From: Eopsaltria australis
Lineage: Eukaryota > Chordata > Aves > Passeriformes > Petroicidae
Assembly: GCA_034509425.1 (NCBI GenBank)
Contig: JAVTVJ010000012.1
Location: forward strand, 11,319,001-11,383,000
Length of the DNA stretch: 64,000 nt
Reading direction: 5' to 3'
Part shown: positions 1 through 12,542 of the stretch, piece after piece
How positions within the stretch are numbered: position 1 is the first letter of the stretch
Layout: every line of letters starts with the position of its first letter
Translations under genes and position numbers: made by a program
Notes under the pieces: model-generated
What the model was told of the DNA's origin: nothing
Database searches by the model: none
The model's input: the letters and a program-made list of their open reading frames with translations, nothing else

Positions 1-592
1 AATGTTGGTGTTTTTATATACTTATGTATTGAGACACGTGCCTTATACAGACTCCTTATTCAGTCTGAATTATATAGCATCGAAGAATATTTCACTGTGC
101 CATAAAGACTCAAGCTTGCTCTGCCAAAACAAATCAGGAACACAGCACTGCAGAATGGCAACAGAAAGCTACGCACATGGAAATTTCAGCCTGTATAAGA
201 TTACCAGGGCAAGACACAAAGGAAGGGATTGAACCATGGCAGTATCACCAGAGTGCTCCTACCATGGTGTGATATTAGACAAAGGGCAGCTATGCAAGAA
301 GAGCCTATGAAAGGGATGAAAACCAGTGTATCTTTGTAATGGAGTATGCATCCATAAAGCCTTCCCCTGGTGATTAAAAAGAGGAGAAATGATTAGAGTG
401 AACTAGAAACTTTCAGTAAGGCTTAGTTTATGTTTTGGCACGTGATCCAAGCTAGATTTTTTTTCCCCTATATTTGAGTCAGATGCATTACCTTTCTAAA
501 TGCCAAAAGAATGTCCATGGACACAGCCAGCAGCTGGGTGCTGGTTTAAAAATCAACACAGACATAAGTAAGGGTTGGATTGCTCTTTTCAT

Positions 593-690
593 AAAAAAAA
601 AAAAAAAGGAAAAAAACAACAACAAAAAAAACTCTGTGGGTATTTATCTTAAGCAATGAAAAAAAATTAAAAAAAGAAAAGAAACAAATG
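593..690. repeat. poly(A)-rich tract
   Basis: A run of 15 A at 593-607 is followed by A-rich sequence with scattered C, G and T. A second A/G-rich tract is at 1111-1142 and a run of 15 T at 838-852. None is preceded by a recognisable retroposon body. Confidence 0.85.
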
Positions 691-2901
691 GATTTTTTTT
701 CTCATGTAGGAAAATTCAATGTAAAGTCACAGCAAGAAAGTGCATATGAAGAAAACACATCTCGTGCTACGTTGTTTAAAACAAGAGAAACATCACTTTA
801 ATGATATTTGGCTAAAAGTATAAAACAGTGGGCCAACTTTTTTTTTTTTTTTAAGAATTTCTCATTGACACTTTCTACCACTGAAAAAAACCCTTCTACT
901 TTAATGCTGTAAGACTATAAGGACAGAAGGGAAGCTATAGCTTTTGCATGTCAGCAAACTCTTGTTCTCTAGCTGAATCTGAATTTTTAAAAATAGACAT
1001 AAGAGCATATATGTGGTTCAAATGAGGGCCAGGGCTACCATAGAATCTCAGGGCTCTCTGCTCCCTTTTGCTGGGTTTGGTTTAGACATAAGCTGCTGTC
1101 ATAATCTCAGATAAAGAAAAAAAAAAAAGAAAAAAAAAAAAGAAATTTAGGAAAAAATATTGTGGCAATCTTTTAAGTGCTTATAGCTTTAAGTGCCATT
1201 AATGCTGTCATATTTTGTAACTTTAAAAAAAATATTTTGAATTATTTGGTTTATTTCCTTTCCCACACTATCTTTGTTGAACATTTGCTATCCCTTCTGT
1301 TGATAAAAACTAAACATGAGCTCTCTGCATTTCTAGACTAAAGTGAAATGTAACTAAACTATGGACATTTAAAAAAATATTTTGTGTTGTCTGGGCATGT
1401 GGATATAAAAAATAGAATTGTGTCTACACTTCACAGTAAATTTTCAAAGAAAAGGCTGCAAAATAATTAATGGGAATTGCAAAACATGCTAAATTTTTTA
1501 TAGTGTCAGCCTGTGGGCTACTGGGTGGGCCATTGCAGATAGAATATTTTGCATGCTGGAAATGAGATACACATGGTTGTCCCAGCAATGCTTTCCCTGA
1601 GCTTTCACAAAATCCTAAATATTCTTGCAATTCAAGCTGTAGGCTTATAGATAAGGTGAGCATGGATGTTGATTGCAGAGACTCTTGCAAGCTGCTCAGA
1701 CATGCAGACATTCACAGGTCATGCAGACACCGGCTTTTGGAATTGCATGCCAATGTCTGCATACGTAAAAATGCATGTGTCATTCTGTGATACTTTCTGA
1801 GATTTTATGCACAGTGAGACAACTCACCATCAAACTGGTCACCAGAATTCATTATTGCTATGGTTATGAATGGAAACATGGCAGTGTGAATGCAAATTTT
1901 GAGTATACATATTTGCATATTTAATGACTCTGCTGGATTTGTGGGAGTGAGCCAAATTCCACTAGTGCAGAGAAGGAAAGAAGTTTTTAGTTTGTTCTGT
2001 CTGCTGGTTTACTTCTCTTGAAATGTCTTATCATCTTTCTAATTTCATTAGCTGTCTGAAAATCAAGGATGAAAAAGCAATGTTTGAAAAATTTCAGGTC
2101 ATTTGGGATTGCTGTAACTCAATAAGATCCAAGAGAAATTGAATTCTGCTTACTTCACCGGTGAATCTCTTAAGGTTCAGGGCTGCACTCTGGCTTCACC
2201 TTACCAGAGGCAGGGCAGTAAGCCCAGTGCCTGGGGAAGGTTCCACTTGACTCAGGAACTGCTGTGGCTTCTGGAGACCTTTGTGCCAGGCAGCCCTGTG
2301 CTTGGCTTCACAAACACGCAGATGGTGACTTTTGAGCATCCTCAGATCCCATCCTCCTCAAGCCCCAGGCAGACACCAGCAAGGTGCAGGTCTCAAGCAT
2401 AGAGTTCTATAGCCTGCCTTTTTTTGAACTTATGTGGCCTTAAGTGCCACATATAAGCAAATCCTCTGAAGTCTTATCCATGAGCATCACTAATTTTGTA
2501 GTGCCAGGATGGATGAAGCATATCTGAATGTACTAAGGGTGTTCAGATCTGGTGTCTTACTGGTAGGAGGTTAGGAGTGAAAGCTACAATTTAGATTTGT
2601 GTTTGAATTCCAGAAAAGGTTCAGAAGTGCTGAGACATATGATTCAGGTCTGAGAATTGAAGTACTGCTTTGTTACATTATCCTGTGCTTTGCGTCTATG
2701 AAGGATCTGGCACCCAAATCTGGCAGCATCTCATCTGACTCTGAAAACATGCAATGAATTGAGTTTCACAAATAATTCTCCTTGGTTACCATATGCCAAG
2801 ATCAACATCATGCATGAAGTGTTAACTGTTCTTCAGATGAGTTCTTCTCACAAGAAATGCTTGCCTGCAATAGAAAAGTTCTGCATAGTCACACAGACAG
2901 G

Positions 2902-2925
2902 ATATGGGACATGCATGTCCCATAT
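2902..2925. repeat. 24-bp perfect palindrome
   Basis: The half-site ATATGGGACATG is followed at once by its exact reverse complement, without a spacer. It could pair as a hairpin or cruciform, or bind a dimeric protein. No mobile element or gene is recognised around it. Confidence 0.9.
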
Positions 2926-5900
2926 GTGAAATATCAAGTTTAGTCATAGCCAGAGAATTTCTGCTGATTAGGGTCAGGGAAAGTAAAGTCTGTCCTGTAG
3001 GAATTGTCTGTGTAAGCAGGGAGCTGGACAGCAGGCAAATCACAGAAAACAAGTCAACATGAACAAGTGACTGAGGAGGCAAAATTTGTTGGGGAAATTC
3101 AGAACTGTTTGCTCTGATGCAAGATAAGGACAATGACATCTCAGCATAGTTTTAATCTTAACTGAGTTCTCAGTCTGTCCCCTGTCCAGATTTTAGGTGA
3201 TGGTGTGTGTATGTCTCATTCTAGTTTCTGTGTGGCCATGCAGAAGCCCCTGGCTGACATTTTATCAGCTGTTTCTTCAGCATCCCCTGGTTTGGGATAT
3301 AATAGTTCAGGGACAAAAGGTGATGCTCAGTAAACTCTCCCTGAGATACTGAGCAGAGCATTTGATGACCTTTTATATGGAAGCAAAATGCTCTCTTTCA
3401 TTCCTCTCCTTTTCTGTGTCTGTGAAACTTGCTGAGAAAGTTGCCAGGCTATGACAGGAGTAAATATTTTCTTCTAGATGATTGCCTATTAAATACCTCA
3501 ATATACATTATTTTTATTATAATATGGTAAGTGCAAATGGTGTATTCCATAGGGGGCCAGACAGAAACATCTTGACTCCTAAAATGACATTTTAATGAGC
3601 TAAATTGCTTTTCCCCTTTTAAAGGGCATCCCTTGGTTTTAATTGTCAGCAACAGCTTGAGAGAGAATCTCAGCTCAAACATCAAGTGTTTTTATGCCTA
3701 AAATTCTCATCCTCTGGCATTTAGTAATACCTATAAAAAACTTGTCATGTTATTTCCAGTGAGATTGTTCCACCATTATAAAAAGTTCTAGCAAATGTAG
3801 TCTGAACCATATTGAAAACTTCTTTCTCTAAATTAGGCGCTTTCCCAGCAGCCTGAAAATAAGAAGTCAAACAAAAGGGTGGGTTACTGACTTTAACTCT
3901 CAGATTCTGCCCTGAGCATAACATGACTTGACATGGGAATTGGGACCTGAAAGAACAAAGGAAACATGGATTTTCTGTAGCTGCAGCCCTCACACATAGA
4001 GGATGACTCAGCTGCTGTATTCCTACAGCTTTCAGCTCTGCAGTCCCGCTTTCCACTGCCTTGTGGAGGAGAATTCTGCTATGCCACTTTGAGGATCCTT
4101 CTGAACCATTAACCATCATAAGCATTGCTGAAATTGTGCAGATATTGGTTTTCAAAAGATTTGTCGTTTCATTGCCACTTAATAGGGAACATTATTTCTA
4201 ATAAATCCTAGAAATAATAGCAAATAAAATAAAATAATTCCCCTTCCCCAGTGATTTATATTCATGAAACTTGATTTTGATTGTTGCCATGAAATTATAA
4301 ATCATCTGAGCTTCTGCTGCCTGGCTTTAGGATGTCTCTAGTACCAGTCTGCTTCCTTCAGAGCCATTAACGGACTATGCCAGAGACTTTCTGCAAAAAT
4401 CTCTAGCCCATAATAAATGAAATTATGTCTGAGTTCAGGTTATTAAAACCTTGTCCTTAAAAGCCCTTCCTTTTTCTGAAATATTGTATTTATGCTGTAT
4501 ATGGGCTGTTTGTTTGCCAGCTTTGTTTTTCTCAGGGGTTTATTTGCGTTGTCAGGTTGCATGATGTCTGCTACTCTCACTTTTCTCATCATCCACTGGA
4601 AATAAATTACAGGCAAAGACCAAGCATCATGTTCTTAGGTTAGGTACTAACCTAAAGCAGGAAGTCTCCTACTAAACAGATATGAATTTGAAAGGTGACT
4701 GGGGACTGTTTCAGTCGTCCTTGTACATTTACTTGTTCTGAGCTATGTTTTGTCTAATCTAAGACCAAAATCTGCCCCTGTAAGTCTGTGCAGTAAAGTG
4801 AAGCTAGCTTATTATTTTTTAAGCTTTTTATAGCAAAGGCCTGCTGTTTTAACTTATCTCTACTGTGCAATTTATACTTACTGGAATGGCATTATATCAA
4901 TACTAAACACAAATAAGCTCAGCTTCAGAAACAGCTCCCTAGGCATTTAGTATCAATGAAAACACACGGCAAATCAACAGAAATCTGTGGAACTCAAATA
5001 GAAGCTTGTAGATTATTGTATGAAACTGGTTGGCTGAAACATCTCACCAAAAATATGTAGATCTGAAAATTCCTTTAGGTTGCTGAAATTTTCCCAAGGT
5101 CCCCATCTCCTTTACTATCAGTAGCAGTTACTCTCCTTAATACCACTGCTGAACTGGACTGTACTTTTTCCTCCACTGCAACCGTAGTTCATAACATTGT
5201 TAGTCTCTGTTGACTTGTGCTGTTGAAACCACTGAGGAAGCAGTTGCAAAAGCTAACTTGGAGTTGTCCAGACTATGTCTACAGTGCATAGTCTGTGAGC
5301 TGGATCATGCAGGGATGGGAAGGTCACTCTAAAGGCAAGCCTAACCCACCACACTGGTGAGTTCTCAGGAGCCAGATGAAGAATGGCCCCATGCTAAACA
5401 CCTCTCACATGGCACACACAACTGGTCCTTGCACGCAGATTTCCTGGTGATGCCTCCTTGCTCCATGCAGGTAGATGTGAACTTCTTGTGCTCCTTTCTC
5501 TCTAGTCATATCTGAGCTAAGTCTTATCACCAGGAAATAACAGGGCTGCTGCTTTTGGGGGAAAGTGGCATTTCTATAGCATTCAGCCTTTTGAGGCAAA
5601 GAGGATCTGCTTTCCCTCGCCAATCTTGAGAGCAAAGCAAAGGCAGGTGACACCTGGCATGTGAGAGAGAATACTTTTGTCTCCCAAATACATTCTATCC
5701 CCAAAGTCCTTTTTATTGTGAGAGCTGGATGCTCTCAAGAGGAAAGCTTATGGTGCCTGTTGTGAGAAGTAAGACAAACATACCAGCTTTCAGCCTACTG
5801 TTTAGCAGTTTCTCAGATCCTGGAATCATATAGTAGCTTTAATTAGAAAAAAAAGCAGAATTTGTATCTAGATCATATCTTCCCAACAATTTAAATTTTT

Positions 5901-8900
5901 TCAGGGAAGTGTATCAACGTAGTTTTAGAGTGATTTTTTTCCAAGTTCTAATAGAAATTGATCTGGATCTTGAACAGTATTGAGAAACCACTATTAATAA
6001 TTTTCAGCTTTGTGTTTAATAAAGAAGTTTCTTAAAATTTGGGGAAACATTTTTTTGGGATGCTGTTCTACTATTTTTTCCTGATCAGCTTCAAATTATA
6101 CTATAAAAATCAGTAAAACCACTTGTATTCTATCTACTTGCTTGTCTCTGTCCCTCTTTCACTCTTTCTGTAAGATTCAATGGTGCTTTAGAAAGGCATT
6201 CTCAGAAAAATGAGAGTTTCAGAAATGTCATTACCAGGGTGCAGAGCAGAATGTGCTTGTACCATCTTGATAAGTTTTGCTGCTATTGTCTTTATTTTAT
6301 GATGTAATGTTTTAAAAGACTGGAAAAAATTGCAACAAAGACCATCCAGATAAAAACACTTTTCCTGTTGTTTTTTTTTCCTCTTTCTGTTGTCTTATCA
6401 TCCAGCAAGGGGAAAGGAACTGTAATTAACCTCCTCTTTTGCGTATCTCTAGAAAACTGTGCATTGCTGGTAATATCACTTTTGCTGGACCTTTCAGCTT
6501 GCTTTTTCCCCTTCTACCTTTTCTCCCTGGTTGATGATCCAGATTCCCATATTTCCTGGGTATCTAATTTGGGAAGCCATAGTGCTGGGCTGATTTCAAA
6601 AGAGAGATATGAATTTCCAGCCATACCTCTATTCACATTTAGCCATTCCTGCATGTAGTGACCAGTCAATAGGGAAGCAAGAACTTTGAGGAGGCTCTGT
6701 CTCTCTTTCATAGTCTCTTTGCATAGAAATTATTTGCAAGGATAACTGGAAGAAGTTATGGATGGAGAGAGGAGGTGAAGCTTTTTGACCTTGCAAAGCA
6801 CAGACAAGGTTGGGGTTGTCTTTTACAGTGAATTCTTTTGTCTTTTTGCAGTTTTTTTGATGTTTCTGTGTTGACTACTTTCCATGTTGGGCCTCAGATT
6901 CCCTCACTGTCTTGTTTTTCCTTTAGCTTGGGAAATTGCAGCACAGGCCAGTCCACTCACAGAGGATGCTAACTCTTGAACTATGGTTCTGTTGTCAGCA
7001 AATCAGGGTGATAAAAAAATCGAGTAAGCTTGGTTTGTAGTTCTGCATAGTGTGTACAGAGACCCCTCATGGCTGAGCCTTCGCTTGACTTTGAGAAAAA
7101 AAAAAAGAAAAAACTTTCTCTGGACTGAGTAAAACAATCTCCCTTGTATTCGTGCTACTTTTTATATGCTGTTTATGCTACTCAGTCCATACTGATTCTT
7201 GCTACTTGTTGTGTATTAACTGTGCAAGTCAATACATATTTCTCCAAAGTCTGCCTCCATCTCCAAAATTCTCTCTCTTCCCTTATAAGCATGAGTCTCT
7301 TAATTTGACCTACTTTAGCTACTCTGTATCACTCTTATTTTTCATGCAAAAATGGTTATTTGCATTTCCTAGTTTAGGCACATTCTGCTTGCTCACTTGA
7401 TTTCCAGGTCCGGACTTTATCAAGCTACAGCTGTTTGCTCTGACTTTGTGATCTGTTGCCTGGGATATAGAGATGGTACTTAAGTTTCTGGTGTCTTCCA
7501 GCAAACAGGCCTATTTAGCAATCTGACCCAAGTCATTGTTCCGAGAGGTGATTGAGAAAGACAAAGAAAAGAGGAAAAAACCCCAACAAACCAGCAAAAA
7601 ACAAAGGGTGGATGTGTGACAAATTATGAAACACCATCTTTTTCCTCTAAAATCTGTATGCAGGATTCTGAGGGTTGCACTAAGATTCTTGCTGGAAAAT
7701 AATTTTCTCAGTACAGTCTGCTCTTTTGCATAATACCAACTATTTTTGAAACAAATTGTTACATGGTAGAAAACCAATTAAGGTTGCTTAAAAAACAAGA
7801 AATTGATATATAATAATAAAGTAACATACTAAAAGTGAATAGTTTGGGAAGGAGTACCCCACAGATATTTCACAGCACATTTTTTGGCCTGGCAGTTGTC
7901 ACTGCTTTCTAGCAAAGCTTTAGATCATTTCCAGGGAGCACCCTAGAGACTTTCCCCACTGTAAGAGACTGCCTCTGGGTCATCCCTTCCTTTTATTCTG
8001 ACACAAGGTGCTGATGTTTTTCTTGATGGAGAACTCTTTTGACAGTGCCATTTCTGAGGCAGAGCAATGTAAATGTCATTACTGAACCCAATGTAAACAG
8101 GATGGATGGACACCATAGGTTTGACCTGAAGCAATTAGCTAAATGGACCTTTGCCACTATTTCCTTCTAAGTACATTTATCTGACTGGGTAGAGTAAAGC
8201 AGTAAATTTAAGATTGTATTTCATTCCAAAGCATGTAGTGACTGTGCATCTTGGTTGTGCATAAGAAGAACTTGTTTAAAATATCCACTCCATCACACTG
8301 AACCACAGTGTGTCAAATAGGTTAATTGGTGGGGGTCCAAAACATTGGCCCTTCTCTCTCATTTACAACCATGAGAATCACTTTAAAAAGAGAAGGATGT
8401 AAATTGACCAACACAGTTCTATCTATTACCAGAAATCTGAATGTTTCTTGAGGTGAACAAATGACTTTCATGTGCAACCAAAAGTGGGGAAAAATACGAT
8501 TATTGCAATTCCTGGGAGGGGAAAAAGCCAAAAATCCACCACAACAAAACATAACAACAACAAATGCACCACTCTCCCCAATCCCAAACAACAATAAAAA
8601 CCAGCCCAAAAGCTTTTCCTTATGTCACTACCACATTGAACATATCTGGCTTTCTGTGGATTTCATGCTTTTGCAGGTGGTATCAATGCAAATTAAGACA
8701 TGCACACTGCATTTTGCTCTTGTTAACCTTTCAGGGCTAATTCAGTGATGAGAAATTCAGCTTCCTGTTAATCACTTGTATACATTATGCACAGATCTAA
8801 CAGTTGCAGGTTTGTTGCTGCCCCCTTGCATGAATATCTGGGCAGAAAAACAGACATAAAAAAATTCCACAAAAGACAGAGTTTAGGCCTGCAAACCTCT

Positions 8901-11698
8901 TCTTCCTACAAGGGTTTGTGGGAAAGAAACACCCAGTATGTTCCAAAGCACAGACTGGAAATGCAATGATTGAAAAAGAAACAAAACAGCACATAAATTG
9001 AGGCTGTTTTGCAAAGAATCATTAAATACAGACAGGAACCTCACGAGATAATTTTTATGCTGTCAAATTACAGACTTGGGAGTGACTTTTAAGATGTCGC
9101 AGCAGGAAAATCAAGAGCCCTGGCAATCAATGTCACATCTGTTGAAGTGTGCAGAGGCTGGAGCAGGGCTAATCAATAACTCCTCCACAGTGAATAGAGC
9201 TGCAGGCATTTGAGGGATTAAGCACAAACGAATGATGACTGTGTGTTTTGTAACAAGGGAAATTATAGGCACTATCTGAGTAACAACAAGATTTCAGGTG
9301 TGCCTTAGGTGCCAAAAGGTACAAGTTGTGCTGTCAGATTTACACTGAAGAGTTTAATCCTCCAACCATGGGTGTCTGTAAGACAACAGCCTACTCAAGT
9401 GTTTAGCCCAGACTCTATCCTAGGGTAGGTCCATCTTGCAGGGAATTCATGCTGTGCTGTGAAGCCAATTATATTCTTTCATTCCCATTTCTCAGTCTGA
9501 TGTAGCTCAATTTGGCAAACTATACATATTTTGTCAAGCTAAGAAAAAAAACCCCAATCAACTAAATACAAAATAGCGACAAATATCCCCTTACAGGCTG
9601 TAATTGTCACTTTTTTCCCCTTGGATTCCTTCAGCAAAACTGCCTGCTGAGAATGATTTATAACAGCATTTATAATGTTGTTTAGAAACAGCAAGTCTTG
9701 CTGTTTGGAGAAAGGTGTATGACTGCATTTCTCACAAAAAGGAAAAGAGGAGGAAGCTCTCTGAAATCTGGGCTTGTCTTAAAGTGGAAAATAAAATTTT
9801 TACTATCTCATCCTGCAACCATGATTTCCTTTTTAGAAGGAAGTTGTTTTATATTTCACAGCTTAACAAGAGCTTTAAATGAATAATTTCATTCCTGCTT
9901 TTGATTGCTTAAGTTTCCTGCCTTGCTAAGCCTTCACTGATCTATGAAAACAGGTGGCTTCCTCTCTGTAGAATGGACCTTCCTCCCTCAGGCTGATAAA
10001 TTAGCCCTGCCTACTTGCAATCCTGTATGAAGCAATCCGAGCTCGTTAGTGCTTATTGGGCAGCTCCCAAATAAAGCAATTTAATGTAACAGCAAAAGCA
10101 GTTCAGGCTGTGCTTGGCAGTTTCTCTTGCCTGTTATTAGTCACACATCCCTCCCTGGTTTCTGATTCCTGCTTGTCTGCTCCTCACTAACACCCATGGC
10201 AAGGGGCTTGCCTACAGTAAGTTTAATATGAGTTCTCTGTTAGGTAGTTACTGATGTATGTTTTTTTCATGTGTAAAGTCAAGCTATGAAGGCCAAGAAA
10301 ATGGGGGTACTTTCTATAAATATGATAATGACCATCATATTTGTGGTCCTCAGGCTCTTTGTTTTAAGCAATGACCAACTCTGGTGTGTGACTCTCTGCA
10401 TATTGGTCTAGGCAGACTTATCTGCTGTTAACATGCATAGTGTACTTCTGTTAAGCATCCAGCTGATGGGGAAATGAGTACTCTGGGGATGCTTTCAGGT
10501 GCTGAAAGAAGCTGTAAAGAAATAAAGTGTTATATGTCAAACCCTGTAGCTTAAGAAGAGGAAATAGTTAAGTCTTTTCCTCTCTGTGTCTGGTGGTATT
10601 GCTTAGTTATTCGATCGCTTTGTTGGTCAGTCTGTACAAAGAACTAAAAGAAGACCTACAGGTGCTTATGGATCCAGAAAAGGGACTTTGTTTAACAGTG
10701 CAGTTTGGAAAGGAAAACTGTCTTATAGGGAGAAAGTGAGGACTCTTTGGAGGAAGTTTTCATGTCCTTTAATGTAATCATCAATAACTTGCATCACAAT
10801 CAATGTGTATCTGGAGTGCAGAAAGTCAGAAAACGTTGGTTGAAACGTCAACCTGTCAAGCCACCAATCTGGATTTGTTGGGGTCCCTCAGCCAGGCAAA
10901 GACATGAGCTTGTTACCAGCTGTGACACGGGTGGGTGTGGGGACACTGCAGGGCCAGCTTTCAATGAGGAGTCCTGCAGAGCAGGCACAAGAGAGGTTTC
11001 TTCTGCTGTGATCAGGGCCCTTCTTTGGCATCTCTGGTCCATTTAGAGACAGAATTACTTACTTTGTTTCTGAGTATTTTAACAACCATAACAACAAAAG
11101 TCTTACCTTTTCTTTTCATCATAACAAAAATTCTGTTGTATCTTGACAGGTACTAGGAGTAGTTTTCCAGAGAAGCAAATTCTGTTAAATAATAAGATTT
11201 GTATTTTTAAATTTATTTTAGGAAAGTAAAATAGGAGTGGATTGGATTAAGGGATGCTATGTTTGGATCAGACTTGAGATAGGGATTTCATCAAGCATTA
11301 GATGCAAAATTGCACAAGGCTAGTAGAATACTATGACAAACCCAGGCTAAAGACAGACTGGAAAAGAGGTGAAATCTTGGTAGAACTGGAGCTCAGAATT
11401 ACTGATCTTTCAGTTCAAAGATAACCTCTGGAAGACAAAAAAAAAAAAAAAGCCTTTTGTGGGTCAAACTAAATTGAAGTAATATCTTCTCAGTGAAATA
11501 CAAAAGTAGTAAAAAAACTCCAGTCAAATTCAATTGGAATTAATTATCTTTTCAATCTGAAAGCAAATGTTGCATCTCCATTTAAAATGAACTTTCCCCT
11601 GAAAATCAGAGGAGCCATCTTTTACCTCAAATGAAAAAAAAAAAAAAAGGTTTATAAAGGGAAAAAATGCTTTGCCTTTTATTTCTTTTATTTTTTCT

Positions 11699-11732
11699 TT
11701 CAGTTGAATAATCAAAATATTATTCAACTGAA
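11699..11732. repeat. inverted repeat, 14-bp perfect arms, 6-nt loop
   Basis: The arms TTCAGTTGAATAAT (11699-11712) and its exact complement (11719-11732) surround CAAAAT. It is too short and AT-rich for a convincing microRNA precursor, and it is not followed by features of a terminator or transposon end. Confidence 0.85.
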
Positions 11733-12526
11733 TTCGGTTTATCAACCCAAATGAGGAGTCGGATGGTTTAGCCAGCAGGAGGCATATATGGCTCAAGTAG
11801 GAGCAGGCTGGTTCTTTCCTGTTGTACACTAAATCTCTGAGAAACTCTGCAGCCTGCTCTCACCAATGCACATTGAACACAATCACTAAATCACTGGAAA
11901 AGACAAGCTCATGTTTTGGAAACATAGACTTTTCTCATTAGGAGGTCAATGTAAGGAACCAATTTTCAATCGAGCAGCCAATGCTAAGGTTAGGGCATGT
12001 ATGAACTCTTGATTGTTTAAATTATTTTGGTAGCAAAGTAAGTGCTACTTTTGTATTAATTTAAATTCTAGACAGAGGATGTTTTTTCCTTCAGGTCGTT
12101 GTTTCAGCTTCATATTTAATGTAGTGTGTTGTATTTTTAAAGTCACAGAATTTACATGAAGCACTAAGAAGACAGGAGAATGTGAAGTGCAGGAAAAATT
12201 GTAGTGTTTTTAGTGATGTGATGATTAATATTTGCTTGCTTTTTTTTCCCAGTGCAACACTTCCTTGCCAGATCTCATGTGCTAGGAAATAAAAATTATT
12301 TTCAAAATACTTAGGAAATATCCTTTTTCCTACTTTATAGCATAGGAAATGAATCAGATAATTCAGGTTACACAGAAACTTGTGTTCAAGCAAGGGTAGT
12401 GACTCTGACTTGTTGCTATGTGCTCTAGTAGCTGACCAACCATGCTTTCTTGACTATACCATGGCTCAGGTACAGCTTTTCCTATAAATAAACTGCTGAA
12501 TTAAGCTTTGAGAGTATTCCATGTAC

Positions 12527-12542
12527 TTTTTTTTTTTTTTTT
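12527..12542. repeat. poly(T) tract, 16 nt
   Basis: Uninterrupted T run. No recognisable retroposon abuts it. Confidence 0.9.

Larger units (their letters stand above)
1..11698. other. intergenic, no gene recognised
   Basis: AT-rich sequence with frequent stops in all frames. It contains the palindrome at 2902 and the homopolymer tracts listed. I looked for the TREK-2 (KCNK10) pore and C-terminal coding sequence, expected to the left of GPR65 by human gene order, and saw none; a distant 3' UTR cannot be excluded. Two stretches, about 9000-9320 and 9890-10160, have the mixed, non-repetitive look of conserved non-coding DNA, but this is only an impression. Confidence 0.6.
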
